From positions 5,332,001-5,396,000 of the forward strand of contig NZ_CP014782.1 of the NCBI RefSeq assembly GCF_002005305.1: 64,000 nucleotides of DNA. Direction: 5' to 3'. Shown here piece after piece: positions 17,589-26,328 of the stretch (position 1 is the first letter of the stretch; every line of letters starts with the position of its first letter). The DNA comes from Shewanella psychrophila. Lineage in GTDB: Bacteria > Pseudomonadota > Gammaproteobacteria > Enterobacterales > Shewanellaceae. The notes beneath the pieces are model-generated. The model was given only the letters and a program-made list of their open reading frames with translations. It was not told the origin of the DNA and made no database searches. The position numbers and the translations under genes are program-made.

Positions 17589-17926
17589 TCAGGGGCTGTT
17601 CATACTCGATCTTTTCTTATGTGTCTCCTTTATAAACAAAGAGATAAAGATTAACTTGATTGATCTCGTCACATGATCAAATGCCCCTCCGCCACATGAG
17701 ACGCAACACTTTATACCCAACGCCGCATTCAAATGCTGCATAAATATGTCGTAAGGTGAATAATACCCGAGGGAAGCCCTCCCTCTCGTGTTTAATATAT
17801 GCTCTATTTTCGCTATTTCTTCTTCTGTTACCAAATTAAAATCCGTTCCTTTCGGTAAAAATCGCCTAATCAACCCATTGGTATGCTCGTTTAGCCCTCG
17901 CTCCCAGGAGCTGTATGGCTTAGCGA
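17589..17926 (-). pseudogene. IS30-family transposase C-terminal fragment
   Basis: About 110 residues of the IS30 C-terminus are readable: the YSSWERGLNEHTNGLIRRFLPKGTDF motif region with the last catalytic glutamate, then the NTRGRASLGYYSP segment. The N-terminal part was removed by the IS5-family element that starts at 17927. The tail after the family's usual end is unrelated sequence. Confidence 0.82.
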
Positions 17927-19045
17927 GGCTTTGTTGCAACGCTAAAGCATCAGGTCTTTTGATGATTATTAGGCGACTCTGTAACTTTTAGGCATACCTA
18001 GCCCGGTGAAACGATTTAATACACCGCAAGCGATCATTGTTTCCATTTTCTGGTTAGCCAACTCTCGAGCGTGGAGTCGGTTACCAAATGTGCGTTTATA
18101 ACGTTGCATAGCCATCTCCGATACATTACGTTTTCCGTATTGATGCGACCGTTGCCAGGCTATCTGTCCTTTAGCAGCTATCTCTATCTGATTACGGCAA
18201 CGGATGGGGTGATGAGATTCATCATAGTACAACCCTTCTCGTATCGGGATGACGACATCAGCCTCCGGAAAGTGGTTTTCCAGCGTCTCGTAGACCAGAT
18301 TATCGTCGTACATTTTGTCTGCACTGACGTGGTTAACGTCTACCTGTATCTGTTCACATAGAGGCTTGACTACCCTGTCGTCCATGGTGTTTTTATCTGT
18401 TAATAAAGAGGCGTAAATATAGTGGTCATCACCCACTCCCAAATGCAGCTTTCGCCAACTTGTCTTGCTGGCAACTTGGTGTTTTTCCTGATGCCACTCA
18501 TCTCGCCCATAGCGCTTGAGGCCAGTAGAATCAATAGCAATAGCCACGGTGTCATCTTCAGAATTAGAACGCTTCAGGTAACATGGCGACTTAATATCGA
18601 GTTGGGCTAGGCGTTTAGAGAGTAAGCTATAATGAGGACATATCAGTGGAAGCTCGGCCATTTCGAACAGAGAGTTGATAAACCCTTCTGTCTGCCTAAG
18701 AGGGAGTCTAAAAGTCACTCTTATCTCATGACAAATAAGAATAGCATCATCAGTATACATTTGACTGGAGCCTGTTCCATCGAAGACCCTGTCAGGATGA
18801 TACCAACTCTTCTCTATATCATTTATCCAAAAATCGATACGTCCACGCTGCCTTAAAGCGTTATTATATTCGTGCCAATTACTCACTTTATAGCACTGCT
18901 TGGGAATGTGGTGACGCTTAGATGAATTATATTTATTGGGCATGAGGCAACAAGATTGACAGTAATAGACTCATGATAAACAGCTTATTGCCAGATGCAA
19001 ATACCATGCAGCATCTGGCTGAAATCTGAGCGGTTCAACAACGCC
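17927..19045 (-). mobile_element. IS5-family insertion sequence (1119 bp)
   Basis: Imperfect terminal repeats GGCTTTGTTG (17927) and CAACAACGCC (ending 19045) bracket a single transposase gene. It truncates an IS30 transposase on the left and the 5' end of the XRE regulator gene on the right. Confidence 0.82.
17969..18943 (-). CDS. IS5-family transposase
   Basis: 324 residues, full length for the IS903/IS5-group transposases. It shows the N-terminal W-rich region, the first catalytic aspartate in AIDSTGLKRYG, the second in VSADKMYDD and a C-terminal YKRTFGNRL region with arginine/lysine-rich helices. It appears intact. Confidence 0.9.
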   Translation of the reverse strand: MPNKYNSSKRHHIPKQCYKVSNWHEYNNALRQRGRIDFWINDIEKSWYHPDRVFDGTGSSQMYTDDAILICHEIRVTFRLPLRQTEGFINSLFEMAELPLICPHYSLLSKRLAQLDIKSPCYLKRSNSEDDTVAIAIDSTGLKRYGRDEWHQEKHQVASKTSWRKLHLGVGDDHYIYASLLTDKNTMDDRVVKPLCEQIQVDVNHVSADKMYDDNLVYETLENHFPEADVVIPIREGLYYDESHHPIRCRNQIEIAAKGQIAWQRSHQYGKRNVSEMAMQRYKRTFGNRLHARELANQKMETMIACGVLNRFTGLGMPKSYRVA

Positions 19046-19053
19046 GTTCATCA

Positions 19054-19659
19054 GTGCTATTTAAAAAAGAGAGGTTAAATTCAGTTGGTGAGAGAATAAA
19101 AATGGCTATTCATAGCCGTGGTAAAACACCATCTGACATTGAAAGAGAGACAGGGATATCTAAAAGTTACATCTCTAGAGTAATAAACAATAAAATAACA
19201 AGCCCAAAAAAACTTATTAAAACAATATCTAACCATTTACAAATATCAGAAGAGTGGATTGAAAATGGTACGGGTAATATTGATATAGATTCTAATAGCC
19301 AAATACCAATTTTTGATGTGGATAAAACAGAGTATGAAGGTTATATGTATATAAATAATATGTCTGGGTTTAATGGGGAAATTAAGTCATGGAAAGGATT
19401 TGATTATCAACCATTTAATAAAGATTCTATTGTAATAACCACATCGACACTTACAAACTCAAATGGTGATTATTTAATAAGAAGTTCACAAGATTGTACA
19501 ATATCAATAGTGATAAGGGTTAATGAGGAATACAAATCTAAATGGTTTTTAAAAGAAAATGTTACGGAGATTGGAGATATTGAAAAGTATGTCATTATAG
19601 GTGAAGTTATATCTTATATATTTAGCGATAGAATAAACTTACTGGAAGTGTCTATATGA
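19054..19659 (+). CDS. XRE-family regulator with S24-like C-terminal region
   Basis: Up to 201 residues. A Cro/cI-type helix-turn-helix lies at about residues 25-65 (DIERETGISKSYISRVINN). It is followed by an acidic linker and a beta-rich C-terminal part resembling the LexA/S24 fold, without a visible Ser-Lys pair. The only available start before the domain is a GTG at 19054, nine bases from the end of the IS5 element, so the original start was probably lost. The stop overlaps the next gene by four bases (ATGA), so the two are one operon. The DNA is strongly AT-rich. Confidence 0.65.
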   Translation: MLFKKERLNSVGERIKMAIHSRGKTPSDIERETGISKSYISRVINNKITSPKKLIKTISNHLQISEEWIENGTGNIDIDSNSQIPIFDVDKTEYEGYMYINNMSGFNGEIKSWKGFDYQPFNKDSIVITTSTLTNSNGDYLIRSSQDCTISIVIRVNEEYKSKWFLKENVTEIGDIEKYVIIGEVISYIFSDRINLLEVSI

Positions 19660-20492
19660 TGTTCAATCTATACAAGATAAATAAAGAGACTGTAGAATAC
19701 ACTGATTGCAAAGGTAATGAATTTACTTCTATACTATCTAGTTTAGTTGAAACGCAGATGATAGAGTACTTTGGAAATGAGGATAAGATAAAAATATGTG
19801 AGAAGTACAGAGAGGTATATAGATCGGAACTTGTTATTGAAACTGGGCTGTGGGGATCGGTATCTGTATATAAATTATCAAATACATCTTACTTGAGTTT
19901 ACTTCGATGTATGTTTTTTATGTGTATGATACTATCAGTGTTGCTTGCTCCAAGAGAAGTGGATTTGCTAAATCTAAAGCAACCAGGAGGTATCTTATTA
20001 TTTTGTTTATCTTTTTTATTTATAGATACAATATGTCAATCTTATGGATATGAATCAGCAAGAAAGACACTCGTTATAAATGCTTTTTTAATGTTTTTCT
20101 CCGGTTTCATGATTTACATTTCATCACTGCTCCCTGCTTTATCTGACGATGTTTCCTATCAAGATGTTGTGTTCTCTGGTATGGTGACGCTATGTTTTAT
20201 AAATGGTTTTGCTTCATTAGTTGCCGATCAAATAAATGCGATTGTTTTTAGAAGAGTAAAATTTATAACAAAAAACAAAGGTTTGTGGTTCAGATCAATA
20301 TTATCAACCACTGTTAGCCAGTTTTTCTTCACCATACTATGGATCTCATTCTTTAAGTATAGCAGCCTACTTGACTTTAAAACATATATCTTTATTTTGT
20401 CAAATTTCAAAATAAAGATAATATTTGCTATCATAATGTTACCAGCCCTCTATGTTATTACTAGGTATCTATCTAAAAGGTTAAAGTATTAA
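19656..20492 (+). CDS. VUT/YhhQ-like integral membrane protein with N-terminal extension
   Basis: 278 residues. After about 80 soluble N-terminal residues come six likely membrane segments. They carry landmarks of the VUT family (YhhQ, queuosine-precursor uptake): PGGILLFCLSFLFIDTI, YGYESARKT, LVADQINAIVF and the LWFRSILSTTVSQF loop. Family members import preQ0/preQ1 or similar small molecules. The soluble extension is not part of YhhQ and has no recognised fold. Coupling to an XRE regulator and a convergent methyltransferase is unusual. The transporter fold is fairly well supported; substrate is unknown. Confidence 0.65.
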   Translation: MMFNLYKINKETVEYTDCKGNEFTSILSSLVETQMIEYFGNEDKIKICEKYREVYRSELVIETGLWGSVSVYKLSNTSYLSLLRCMFFMCMILSVLLAPREVDLLNLKQPGGILLFCLSFLFIDTICQSYGYESARKTLVINAFLMFFSGFMIYISSLLPALSDDVSYQDVVFSGMVTLCFINGFASLVADQINAIVFRRVKFITKNKGLWFRSILSTTVSQFFFTILWISFFKYSSLLDFKTYIFILSNFKIKIIFAIIMLPALYVITRYLSKRLKY

Positions 20493-21269
20493 ATTGTTTT
20501 TTGATAGAATAGTAAATACTCTTGGCATTGATATTGTTATTGTCTTTTCTTCACTTTTGTAATTATTAACAAATTCAATCATTTTTTCATTAAAATCATT
20601 TGGTAGATGAGTAGAGAAGCACTCCTGGTTACCATATGCCTTTAATGCACCTGATTTAAAAACACTGACAAACTGATTTCTGTTTAACTCATAAGTAAAT
20701 GTCTTAGAATATATTTCCTCAACATTGAAATCATTTGTCTCAAATAAATAAATATATTCTTTAATTGTTTCTAAGTGCATACATGGGAATTTAAACTCTT
20801 TTCTCAGTTTTGGGAAGGCCTCTTCAAAAAATAAATCCATCATGTTATTTATTTCTGGACACCATCTAATTTTGTATGGTGTCTGAATGTATAGCCTACC
20901 ATCATATCTTAACGCTTCCCTTATAGCACCTAAAGATTTTTCATGATCACTAAACCATTGAAATGAAGAGTTTGACACTATGACATCAAACTCTTCAAAG
21001 AAATTTATATCAACAACATCTGAGCATTTGAATTCAATGTTTTTTAACGGGTAGTTCTTTAAGGCCTCGGATATCATATCTTTTGATTTATCAATTGCTA
21101 TCATTCTTTTTGGGGTGGTATTCTGATAAATAATATCAGACACTCGTCCCGAACCACATCCAATATCAAGAATGTCAATTGATTTGTTCGGCAACAAATC
21201 AATCAATTCTTTTGCTGCATCAAACTGAACAATTCCATTAATGTAATAATCTTTTTCATAGTCTTTCAA
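20481..21269 (-). CDS. Class I SAM-dependent methyltransferase
   Basis: 262 residues with motif I ILDIGCGSG (about 33-41), a motif II acidic residue (AIDKSKDM) and VIVSNSSFQWF at motif IV. The arrangement is like BioC/trans-aconitate methyltransferase or UbiE-type enzymes acting on small carboxylic or lipid substrates. Its 3' end overlaps the convergent VUT-like gene by 12 bp, so the two were acquired as a unit or have antisense effects on each other. The DNA is as AT-rich as its neighbours. The substrate cannot be told. Confidence 0.75.
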   Translation of the reverse strand: MKDYEKDYYINGIVQFDAAKELIDLLPNKSIDILDIGCGSGRVSDIIYQNTTPKRMIAIDKSKDMISEALKNYPLKNIEFKCSDVVDINFFEEFDVIVSNSSFQWFSDHEKSLGAIREALRYDGRLYIQTPYKIRWCPEINNMMDLFFEEAFPKLRKEFKFPCMHLETIKEYIYLFETNDFNVEEIYSKTFTYELNRNQFVSVFKSGALKAYGNQECFSTHLPNDFNEKMIEFVNNYKSEEKTITISMPRVFTILSKNNLIL

Positions 21270-21876
21270 AATTTAAATGTCCTTCAAAATAAGTAATGAT
21301 CATATCGAAAAGTTCGATAAAAATTAGGATATACTGGGCTTATGAAATAAATGTCACTTAATTCAGTCTTGATTGTAAATAAACCCAAATAATTTATCTT
21401 TTCAATAGCAATTTATTACTATTAACTTACTCATCTTTCAGGATTTTTGCTACTATTTATTATATCTGTGCGGGTAATTTCTCATCGCTCGCTACGTTGA
21501 AGGATCTTGACACCTTCGTTCTACTACGGACCTTGCATTGCTGGTCTCTAGTTTTTTATGTTTTCTTTGGAGGGGAGCTTGAATTCACAAAATATTTTTT
21601 CTATAATGAAACCAGTTTGAAGTAAAAGTGCATTACATAGCACGCTACTACATAGTTTTTTATGTAGTGTATTTTTCAAATAAGAGTGTGTTGAAACTGA
21701 CCTTTCGACGTTAAAGCATTCGACAAACAAGCCGACTACTCTCAAGGGGTCGGCTTTTTTGTGCTTGAAATTCAATAAGTAAGTATTGTTTGATCTTTGC
21801 GATCGGATCAATTACATTAGACATCAATGTTCGAATTAGTCACTTGAGCATACCTAAAAACCTTGAGAATCTAATA
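21270..21876. other. Non-coding region upstream of the replicon
   Basis: Holds the methyltransferase promoter region, then a hairpin with arms ACTACATA (21647-21654) and TATGTAGT (21661-21668), then the terminator at 21729-21760. This layout is reminiscent of antisense-RNA-controlled plasmid leaders. The minus-strand frame at 21548-21811 overlaps these structures and is not called. Confidence 0.45.
21729..21760 (+). terminator. Strong rho-independent terminator in the rep leader
   Basis: AAGCCGAC (21729-21736) pairs with GTCGGCTT (21749-21756), followed by more Ts. It stops plus-strand transcription about 230 bases before rep. It is either the end of a small RNA or an attenuator in the rep leader. 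Confidence 0.8.
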
Positions 21877-22005
21877 ATGAAAACATTACAGCGCTATGGC
21901 TGCGTCAGGCAGCACAAATTCCAATTTAGACACTTTCAACATGACATTGCGATCTTAATTCGATCACATGTGCTTGTCGAGATAGTGTCTGATGCACGCC
22001 TCTAG
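21877..22005 (+). CDS. Putative rep leader peptide
   Basis: A 42-codon frame from the ATG at 21877 ends at the TAG at 22003-22005 and so overlaps the first 14 bases of rep (ATG at 21992). Overlap of a short leader frame with the initiator start is the arrangement by which several antisense-regulated plasmids couple translation of RepA to a leader peptide. No homology is recognised; the call rests on position. Confidence 0.4.
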   Translation: MKTLQRYGCVRQHKFQFRHFQHDIAILIRSHVLVEIVSDARL

Positions 22006-22774
22006 TTCTTCTCCCGATCAACCTAAACAATATTCACCGGCAGAGCTGGCGATTAAGCTATTGCGTGAGAAATCACGTGAGAAGCGGCGTCATCTGCGTG
22101 AAAAACGCCGTGAGGCTGCGGACTGGGTGACTCAAATTAAGAAGGCGGTAGGGACGGCAGATTATAAGGCCACTGATAAAGGCTTTATCAAACAGCATAA
22201 GCTACCAGCTCACTTTAAACCGCTGATAAATGGTCTTCGTCAGTGGGTATATACTCAATTTCAATATATCGATAAAAAGGGCGTGGTGCGTTCACTGTCG
22301 GCGCGAGGTAAGCGTAAGCTGTTTGAAGTGTTGATTGTATTGATTACTTCATGTGACTTTATGTCTGGTCAGCTTGGTAAGCCGATGAAAGGGCATATGG
22401 ATACGACTAAGCATGATGCATTCATGTTGGAACATGCCAGGCGTTTTGGGTATTCGATGTCGAGCAGTACCTGGTATCGATATATTGATATGCTCAAGTC
22501 GATGAATATTTTCAGTGGCCGTGAGATTAAGCTGCATGGTGATGATGGCGTGACAGTACGCTCAGAGGCATCCTATAAGTGGTTGTCTAAAGGTTTCTTA
22601 CGTAATATAGGTGTCTACAAAGATGCTATTATGGCGAGCATTAAGCTAGCCTATCAAAAGGCGCTCGATAAGGGCCGTAGCTTTGTCTGGCGCCAACATA
22701 ATGCCCCTGTGGGATATTGCCCTTCTCAAGACCTGTTCACCGCTTACAACCCTTCTACAGCACCACCACAATAA
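21992..22774 (+). CDS. Plasmid replication initiator (RepA-like)
   Basis: 260 residues, very basic near the N-terminus (KLLREKSREKRRHLREKRRE, about 22-42). It is followed by a predicted winged-helix region (about 85-190) containing FEVLIVLITSCDFMSG and SMSSSTWYRYIDMLKSMNIF. The layout resembles theta-type Rep proteins of small gammaproteobacterial plasmids. Supporting context is a leader peptide overlapping its start, a terminator-bearing leader upstream and a perfect DnaA box about 170 bp downstream. The stop at 22774 gives a protein at the short end for such initiators, so C-terminal truncation is possible. Confidence 0.6.
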   Translation: MHASSSSPDQPKQYSPAELAIKLLREKSREKRRHLREKRREAADWVTQIKKAVGTADYKATDKGFIKQHKLPAHFKPLINGLRQWVYTQFQYIDKKGVVRSLSARGKRKLFEVLIVLITSCDFMSGQLGKPMKGHMDTTKHDAFMLEHARRFGYSMSSSTWYRYIDMLKSMNIFSGREIKLHGDDGVTVRSEASYKWLSKGFLRNIGVYKDAIMASIKLAYQKALDKGRSFVWRQHNAPVGYCPSQDLFTAYNPSTAPPQ

Positions 22775-22945
22775 CCTTGGTTTAGACTGACCGCTTTGAT
22801 TAGCGGGACTCGATTGTGTCTGTGTGGAAATTGAAGACATAATATGTCGTTTTTTAGATGGTTCAGATCTAATCAGCTTCTTTTTTGCTGCATGGCCATG
22901 TGTTTGATGTCCGATATCACCGTTTTTTACTCAATATCTCAGTGC

Positions 22946-22955
22946 TTGTGGATAA
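22946..22955 (-). promoter_or_regulatory. DnaA box in putative plasmid origin
   Basis: TTGTGGATAA is the complement of the consensus DnaA box TTATCCACA. It lies about 170 bp downstream of rep, as in RepA-type origins such as that of IncFII plasmids. Surrounding DNA is AT-rich. Confidence 0.5.
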
Positions 22956-23097
22956 GCCATGTATTACCTATATCAAGTGGGAGTAAAGAAACGGAGTTAA
23001 AACTTGGAGTCCTTCTTTTAAGCTCTTCGAGCTATAAGAGAATAAGTATTAAAAAAGAATATTATTAGAAGGAGAAAAATCAGGGGATAAGAATGCA

Positions 23098-23137
23098 ATG
23101 TCCAATGCCTGGCAAACGCTTACGCGCCAGGGGACAT
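23098..23137 (+). other. Strong bipartite hairpin
   Basis: ATGTCC (23098-23103) pairs with GGACAT (23132-23137), and CCTGGC (23108-23113) pairs with GCCAGG (23126-23131); a four-base bulge separates them on one side. CGCTTACGCG occurs in its loop and again at about 23227. A CCC-TACG-GGG stem with T5 follows at about 23211. This may be part of the plasmid origin or the end of a lost element. Confidence 0.45.
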
Positions 23138-23450
23138 GATTAAGAGCACAACCGGGAGGGTTCGTTTTGCCTACGGCCTTCAAACTACTAATCAACTTGC
23201 AGGTCCATCTCCCTACGGGGTTTTTCGCTTACGCGAATGTCTAGCAGGAGAAAAAAGCCAAATCGAAGCCTTAAAGCGTGTTCAGAAAAACATACAGAAT
23301 TTTAAAAACTAAGCGCTGGAAGTGAGAATAGATGCAAAAAATAGAACATAGTAATTTAAAATAACTATTTATCCTTTGCTCTATCTATGTTTAGCTAGGA
23401 ATAAGTTTCAATCAAGAAAGTTAGCTATAAAATGGTGTAACCATTCTATA

Positions 23451-24075
23451 AGGGTTCTCTGACTAAAAGAACGGTTTGTCACTACGTTCCCCTGTAACCC
23501 TTGCTACCATTAGGCTGTAGCCAAAAAATCGATTTTAAAAACGCCTACATTAAAATAGCTAACCAACTGAATTAACAACAAATATTTAGTTCCTGCAAAT
23601 TCATATTTTCTATTGCCCTAGAAATCATGTAAACCGTTCTCACAAACGAGCGTTTGTGAGAATTTAAATAAAGTCTAAAAAATCACCACATTTTGTAGGT
23701 TTCAGGTTATCAAAAACCACTCTTAAAACTAAACTCTCAATTGAAGTCGATTTAACGAGTTTCGATAACCACTTACATCAACGCCTGTCTGCAATAGGCA
23801 TATTCAAACGAATAACTAAGAACTGTTTATTGCTTACATTCGAGATAGACTATTTGAGTAAATAGCATTAAATCAGCTGCTTACGTTGGCGTATGCTTAT
23901 ACGCCAACGTATTGGGTAAATATGAAATCAACTACCACGTTAATTTACTTAAATATCAAATGGTTAGCAAGTAAGGCATTACCAGTTTCTAAATTGATAT
24001 TTTCGCTGTAGAGCTTTGATACCAAGGGATACGGAGGATCGTGGTGACAAACCGTTCTTTTAGTCAAAGAACCCT
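23451..24075. mobile_element. 625-bp non-autonomous inverted-repeat element
   Basis: The ends are imperfect inverted repeats of about 60 bp with roughly 86% identity by eye, both starting AGGGTTCT and containing GACTAAAAGAACGGTTTGTC. The interior has no gene, but has two perfect palindromes: TTCTCACAAACG/CGTTTGTGAGAA at 23637-23662 and ACGTTGGCGTAT/ATACGCCAACGT at 23883-23910. It looks like a MITE-type derivative of an unrecognised transposon. No target duplication is evident. Confidence 0.65.
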
Positions 24076-24090
24076 AGGAAGACCTAGCTG

Positions 24091-24291
24091 TCAAAATTTG
24101 TCACTTAACCCGTTATTTAATTTAAGGTATGCAAAGGGTGAATCAGGAACATAATGTGACAGAAATTCCGAAGGGATCCCATTTCTGACAAATATCTTGC
24201 GTAACTCCTCCAGATCTTGTCGTCCATAGGATGCCTTATCAGACAAAGTGGCTACCCCTAGCTCGGTGATTAGCGGTGTATCAGACTCCAT
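24091..24291 (-). CDS. Short hypothetical protein or gene fragment
   Basis: A 66-codon frame with plausible composition, but no recognised family and no neighbour to support it. It lies in the debris between the 625-bp element and the IS66/IS6 junction. It may be the 5' part of a gene cut by rearrangement. Confidence 0.25.
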   Translation of the reverse strand: MESDTPLITELGVATLSDKASYGRQDLEELRKIFVRNGIPSEFLSHYVPDSPFAYLKLNNGLSDKF

Positions 24292-24467
24292 TCCCAGACC
24301 TCGATTCGGTGCACTCGAGTATTAAGCATAGTTGAGGTTGGTGCAGATGACTTCTGACCTTTTACAGTCAAAAGGCGTCTGCACACTAGGCGCTACAGCC
24401 AGTCAACTGGTGCAGTAGTCTTCTGAAAATGACAGTTGCGAACAGAGACACGATAGTTCACAAAAAC

Positions 24468-24498
24468 GTAACCGATCAATATAGGACGGTATTGCAGG
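24468..24498 (-). mobile_element. Right-end remnant of an inverted IS66 element
   Basis: 31 bp identical to the reverse complement of the right end of the complete IS66 (31747-31777). It is cut by the IS6-family element that begins at 24499. Confidence 0.8.
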
Positions 24499-25325
24499 GG
24501 CTCTGTTGCAAAGATTGAGCCTAGCCCGAAAGTGCTCCGGTTATCTGGATGATTATTAATAGTTTACCAGTGCATCGGTGATTAGACGGATCTCTCCTGC
24601 TATTCCTTGACCGGATAACCAGATATTGAACTGCCCTTTTTTAAACATGTGCATCACTTCAAACCCTTTGATAGTGGCATAAGCCGTCTTCATCGATTTG
24701 AATCCTCGTACTGGATTGATGAGCCTTTTCAGTTTTCCATGATCAGCTTCTACCGCATTGTTTAGGTATTTAATTTGCCGATGTTCAAGCGCTTCAGGAC
24801 ATTTGCCTTCTTGCTTTAATTCCGTAATGGCTACAGCGTAGGAAGCCGCCTTGTCGGTATTGATGGCGGAGGGACATTCCCAGCATTTGAGCCCTTTCAA
24901 AGCTTTACTCAAAAACCGTTTAGCCGCCTTAGCATTACGTCTGGACGATAAATAAAAGTCGACGGTATGGCCTTGTTTATCGACAGCCCGATACAGATAC
25001 ACCCATTTACCTTTCACTTTGATGTAGGTTTCATCGACCTTCCAGCTTAATCCTGCTTTGGGCTTCCAATACCACCTTAATCGTTTTTCTATTTCTGGCG
25101 CATAACGCTGAACCCAGCGATAAATCGTACTGTGATCAACATTGATACCACGCTCACTGAGCATCTCTTCGAGTTCTCGATAGCTGATCCCGTATTTACA
25201 ATACCAACGTACAGCCCAAATGATAATGTCATGGGAAAATTGTCGATACTTAAAGAGGGTCATGAGATCGCCAGCCTAAAACAAAAGAGGAGCTTAGCTG
25301 ATTCGACGATCTTTGCAACAGAGCC
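24499..25325 (-). mobile_element. IS6-family insertion sequence (827 bp)
   Basis: Terminal repeats GGCTCTGTTGCAAAG and its complement, typical of IS6/IS26-group elements, enclose one transposase. The flanking octamers differ, so it arrived with or caused a deletion joining an IS66 end to a Tn3-family remnant. Confidence 0.9.
24556..25263 (-). CDS. IS6-family transposase
   Basis: 235 residues, full length. It has a helix-turn-helix at about 20-45 (SYRELEEMLSERGINVDHSTIYRWV). The DDE core includes WKVDETYIKVKG, INTDKAASY and a late glutamate in YLNNAVEADHGKLKR. IS6-group transposases form cointegrates and often build mosaic resistance or cargo regions, in keeping with its position here. Confidence 0.93.
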   Translation of the reverse strand: MTLFKYRQFSHDIIIWAVRWYCKYGISYRELEEMLSERGINVDHSTIYRWVQRYAPEIEKRLRWYWKPKAGLSWKVDETYIKVKGKWVYLYRAVDKQGHTVDFYLSSRRNAKAAKRFLSKALKGLKCWECPSAINTDKAASYAVAITELKQEGKCPEALEHRQIKYLNNAVEADHGKLKRLINPVRGFKSMKTAYATIKGFEVMHMFKKGQFNIWLSGQGIAGEIRLITDALVNY

Positions 25326-25445
25326 GTAATGAGTTTGGTAACTTGCAATCAACCAGTGCAAATAAAGTATACCTATAATGGACCTTCTCAAATACAGCAC
25401 GCCGTAAAATGCGCTGATTAAAACAGTGAGTCCTCAAGACAAGCT

Positions 25446-26012
25446 TTATGCTGTGTTGTCTTTTTTCATGTCATCAATAATTTTATAGACTGTTGACCGC
25501 GCAATTTTTAATTGATTAGCTATCTCCGTAGCACCAATATCCTGGCTATACATAGATAGAACTAGGCTTCTGTCGATCGTGCGTTTCCTACCGAACCTGA
25601 TACCTTTTAACTTAGCTTCCTGCCGTCCTTCATTTGTTCGTTCCAAAATGCGATGACGTTCTGCTTGGGCTACTGCGGATAAAATAGTGACAACCATTTT
25701 CCCCATCTCCCCCTCAGTACTGATGCCGTCATCTAGGAATTTCACTGCAACACCTTGTTCTTCAAATTCCTTTATTAAATGAATCATGTCAGCCGTATCG
25801 CGCCCAAGACGATCCAATTTTTTAACTAAGATGACATCGCCATCCTCTACTTTGATCCGTAACAGTTCAAGACCCTTTCGATTAGTATTACTGCCAGAGC
25901 CTTTGTCGCTAAAAATACGACTGACTTTAACACCGGCATCTTTGAGAGTCTTAAGTTGAATATCGAGAGATTGCTGACTGGTCGATACTCTTGCGTAGCC
26001 AAAAAGCCGCAT
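25446..26012 (-). CDS. tnpR: Tn3-family resolvase (serine recombinase)
   Basis: 188 residues. The catalytic serine is S10 in GYARVST. Conserved arginines (DRLGRDTADM) and the E-helix AVAQAERHRILERTNEGR follow, then a C-terminal helix-turn-helix (about 150-185). It resolves cointegrates at the res site that lies directly upstream (26025-26130). No TnpA transposase is present; the left part of the transposon is gone beyond the IS6 element. Confidence 0.92.
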   Translation of the reverse strand: MRLFGYARVSTSQQSLDIQLKTLKDAGVKVSRIFSDKGSGSNTNRKGLELLRIKVEDGDVILVKKLDRLGRDTADMIHLIKEFEEQGVAVKFLDDGISTEGEMGKMVVTILSAVAQAERHRILERTNEGRQEAKLKGIRFGRKRTIDRSLVLSMYSQDIGATEIANQLKIARSTVYKIIDDMKKDNTA

Positions 26013-26024
26013 GAAACGTCTCCT

Positions 26025-26130
26025 AAATCGATTGTCGGACAGTGGATATCTATTATCTCAAAATATCGATTTAATAGACACCTTAATGGAACTGTTTTAT
26101 CGCGTCCTATAACTTATGAATTATCGGACG
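26025..26130. promoter_or_regulatory. Putative res recombination site
   Basis: Lies between the resolvase start and the transposon end. The clearest part is a 28-bp dyad at 26103-26130 with arms CGTCCTATAA and TTATCGGACG around a central crossover segment, fitting subsite I. Looser dyads with TCGGACA and TAGACA half-sites nearer the gene fit subsites II and III. Confidence 0.6.
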
Positions 26131-26137
26131 CAAAAAC

Positions 26138-26175
26138 CTTAGCGTACGAAAACGTACCGTTGGACTTCAACCCCC
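26138..26175 (-). mobile_element. Tn3-family terminal inverted repeat
   Basis: 38 bp that on the minus strand reads GGGGGTTGAAGTCC and ends in ACGCTAAG, the classic GGGG...TAAG form of Tn3-family ends. It marks the right border of the transposon remnant holding the resolvase. Confidence 0.75.
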
Positions 26176-26210
26176 TACAACGACACCTTCGGGCAAACTG
26201 GTGTTTGGAA

Positions 26211-26273
26211 TTTAAACTATTTAAACCATTTAAACTATTTAAACTATTTAAACCATTTAAACTATTTTGACTA
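26211..26273 (+). repeat. 9-bp iteron array upstream of parA
   Basis: Six perfect tandem 9-mers of TTTAAACTA or TTTAAACCA, plus a seventh degenerate unit. The array ends 55 bases before the ATG of the ParA gene. Such arrays are centromere or operator sites bound by small ribbon-helix-helix partition proteins. Confidence 0.85.
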
Positions 26274-26328
26274 ATTAATAAAAATAGTATATTGTTTGTT
26301 TCAACTTAATATCTATGAAGGAAAGGTG

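Noticed and set aside
21548..21811. 87-codon minus-strand frame
   Set aside because: It overlaps the terminator and hairpin of the rep leader and has no coding features.
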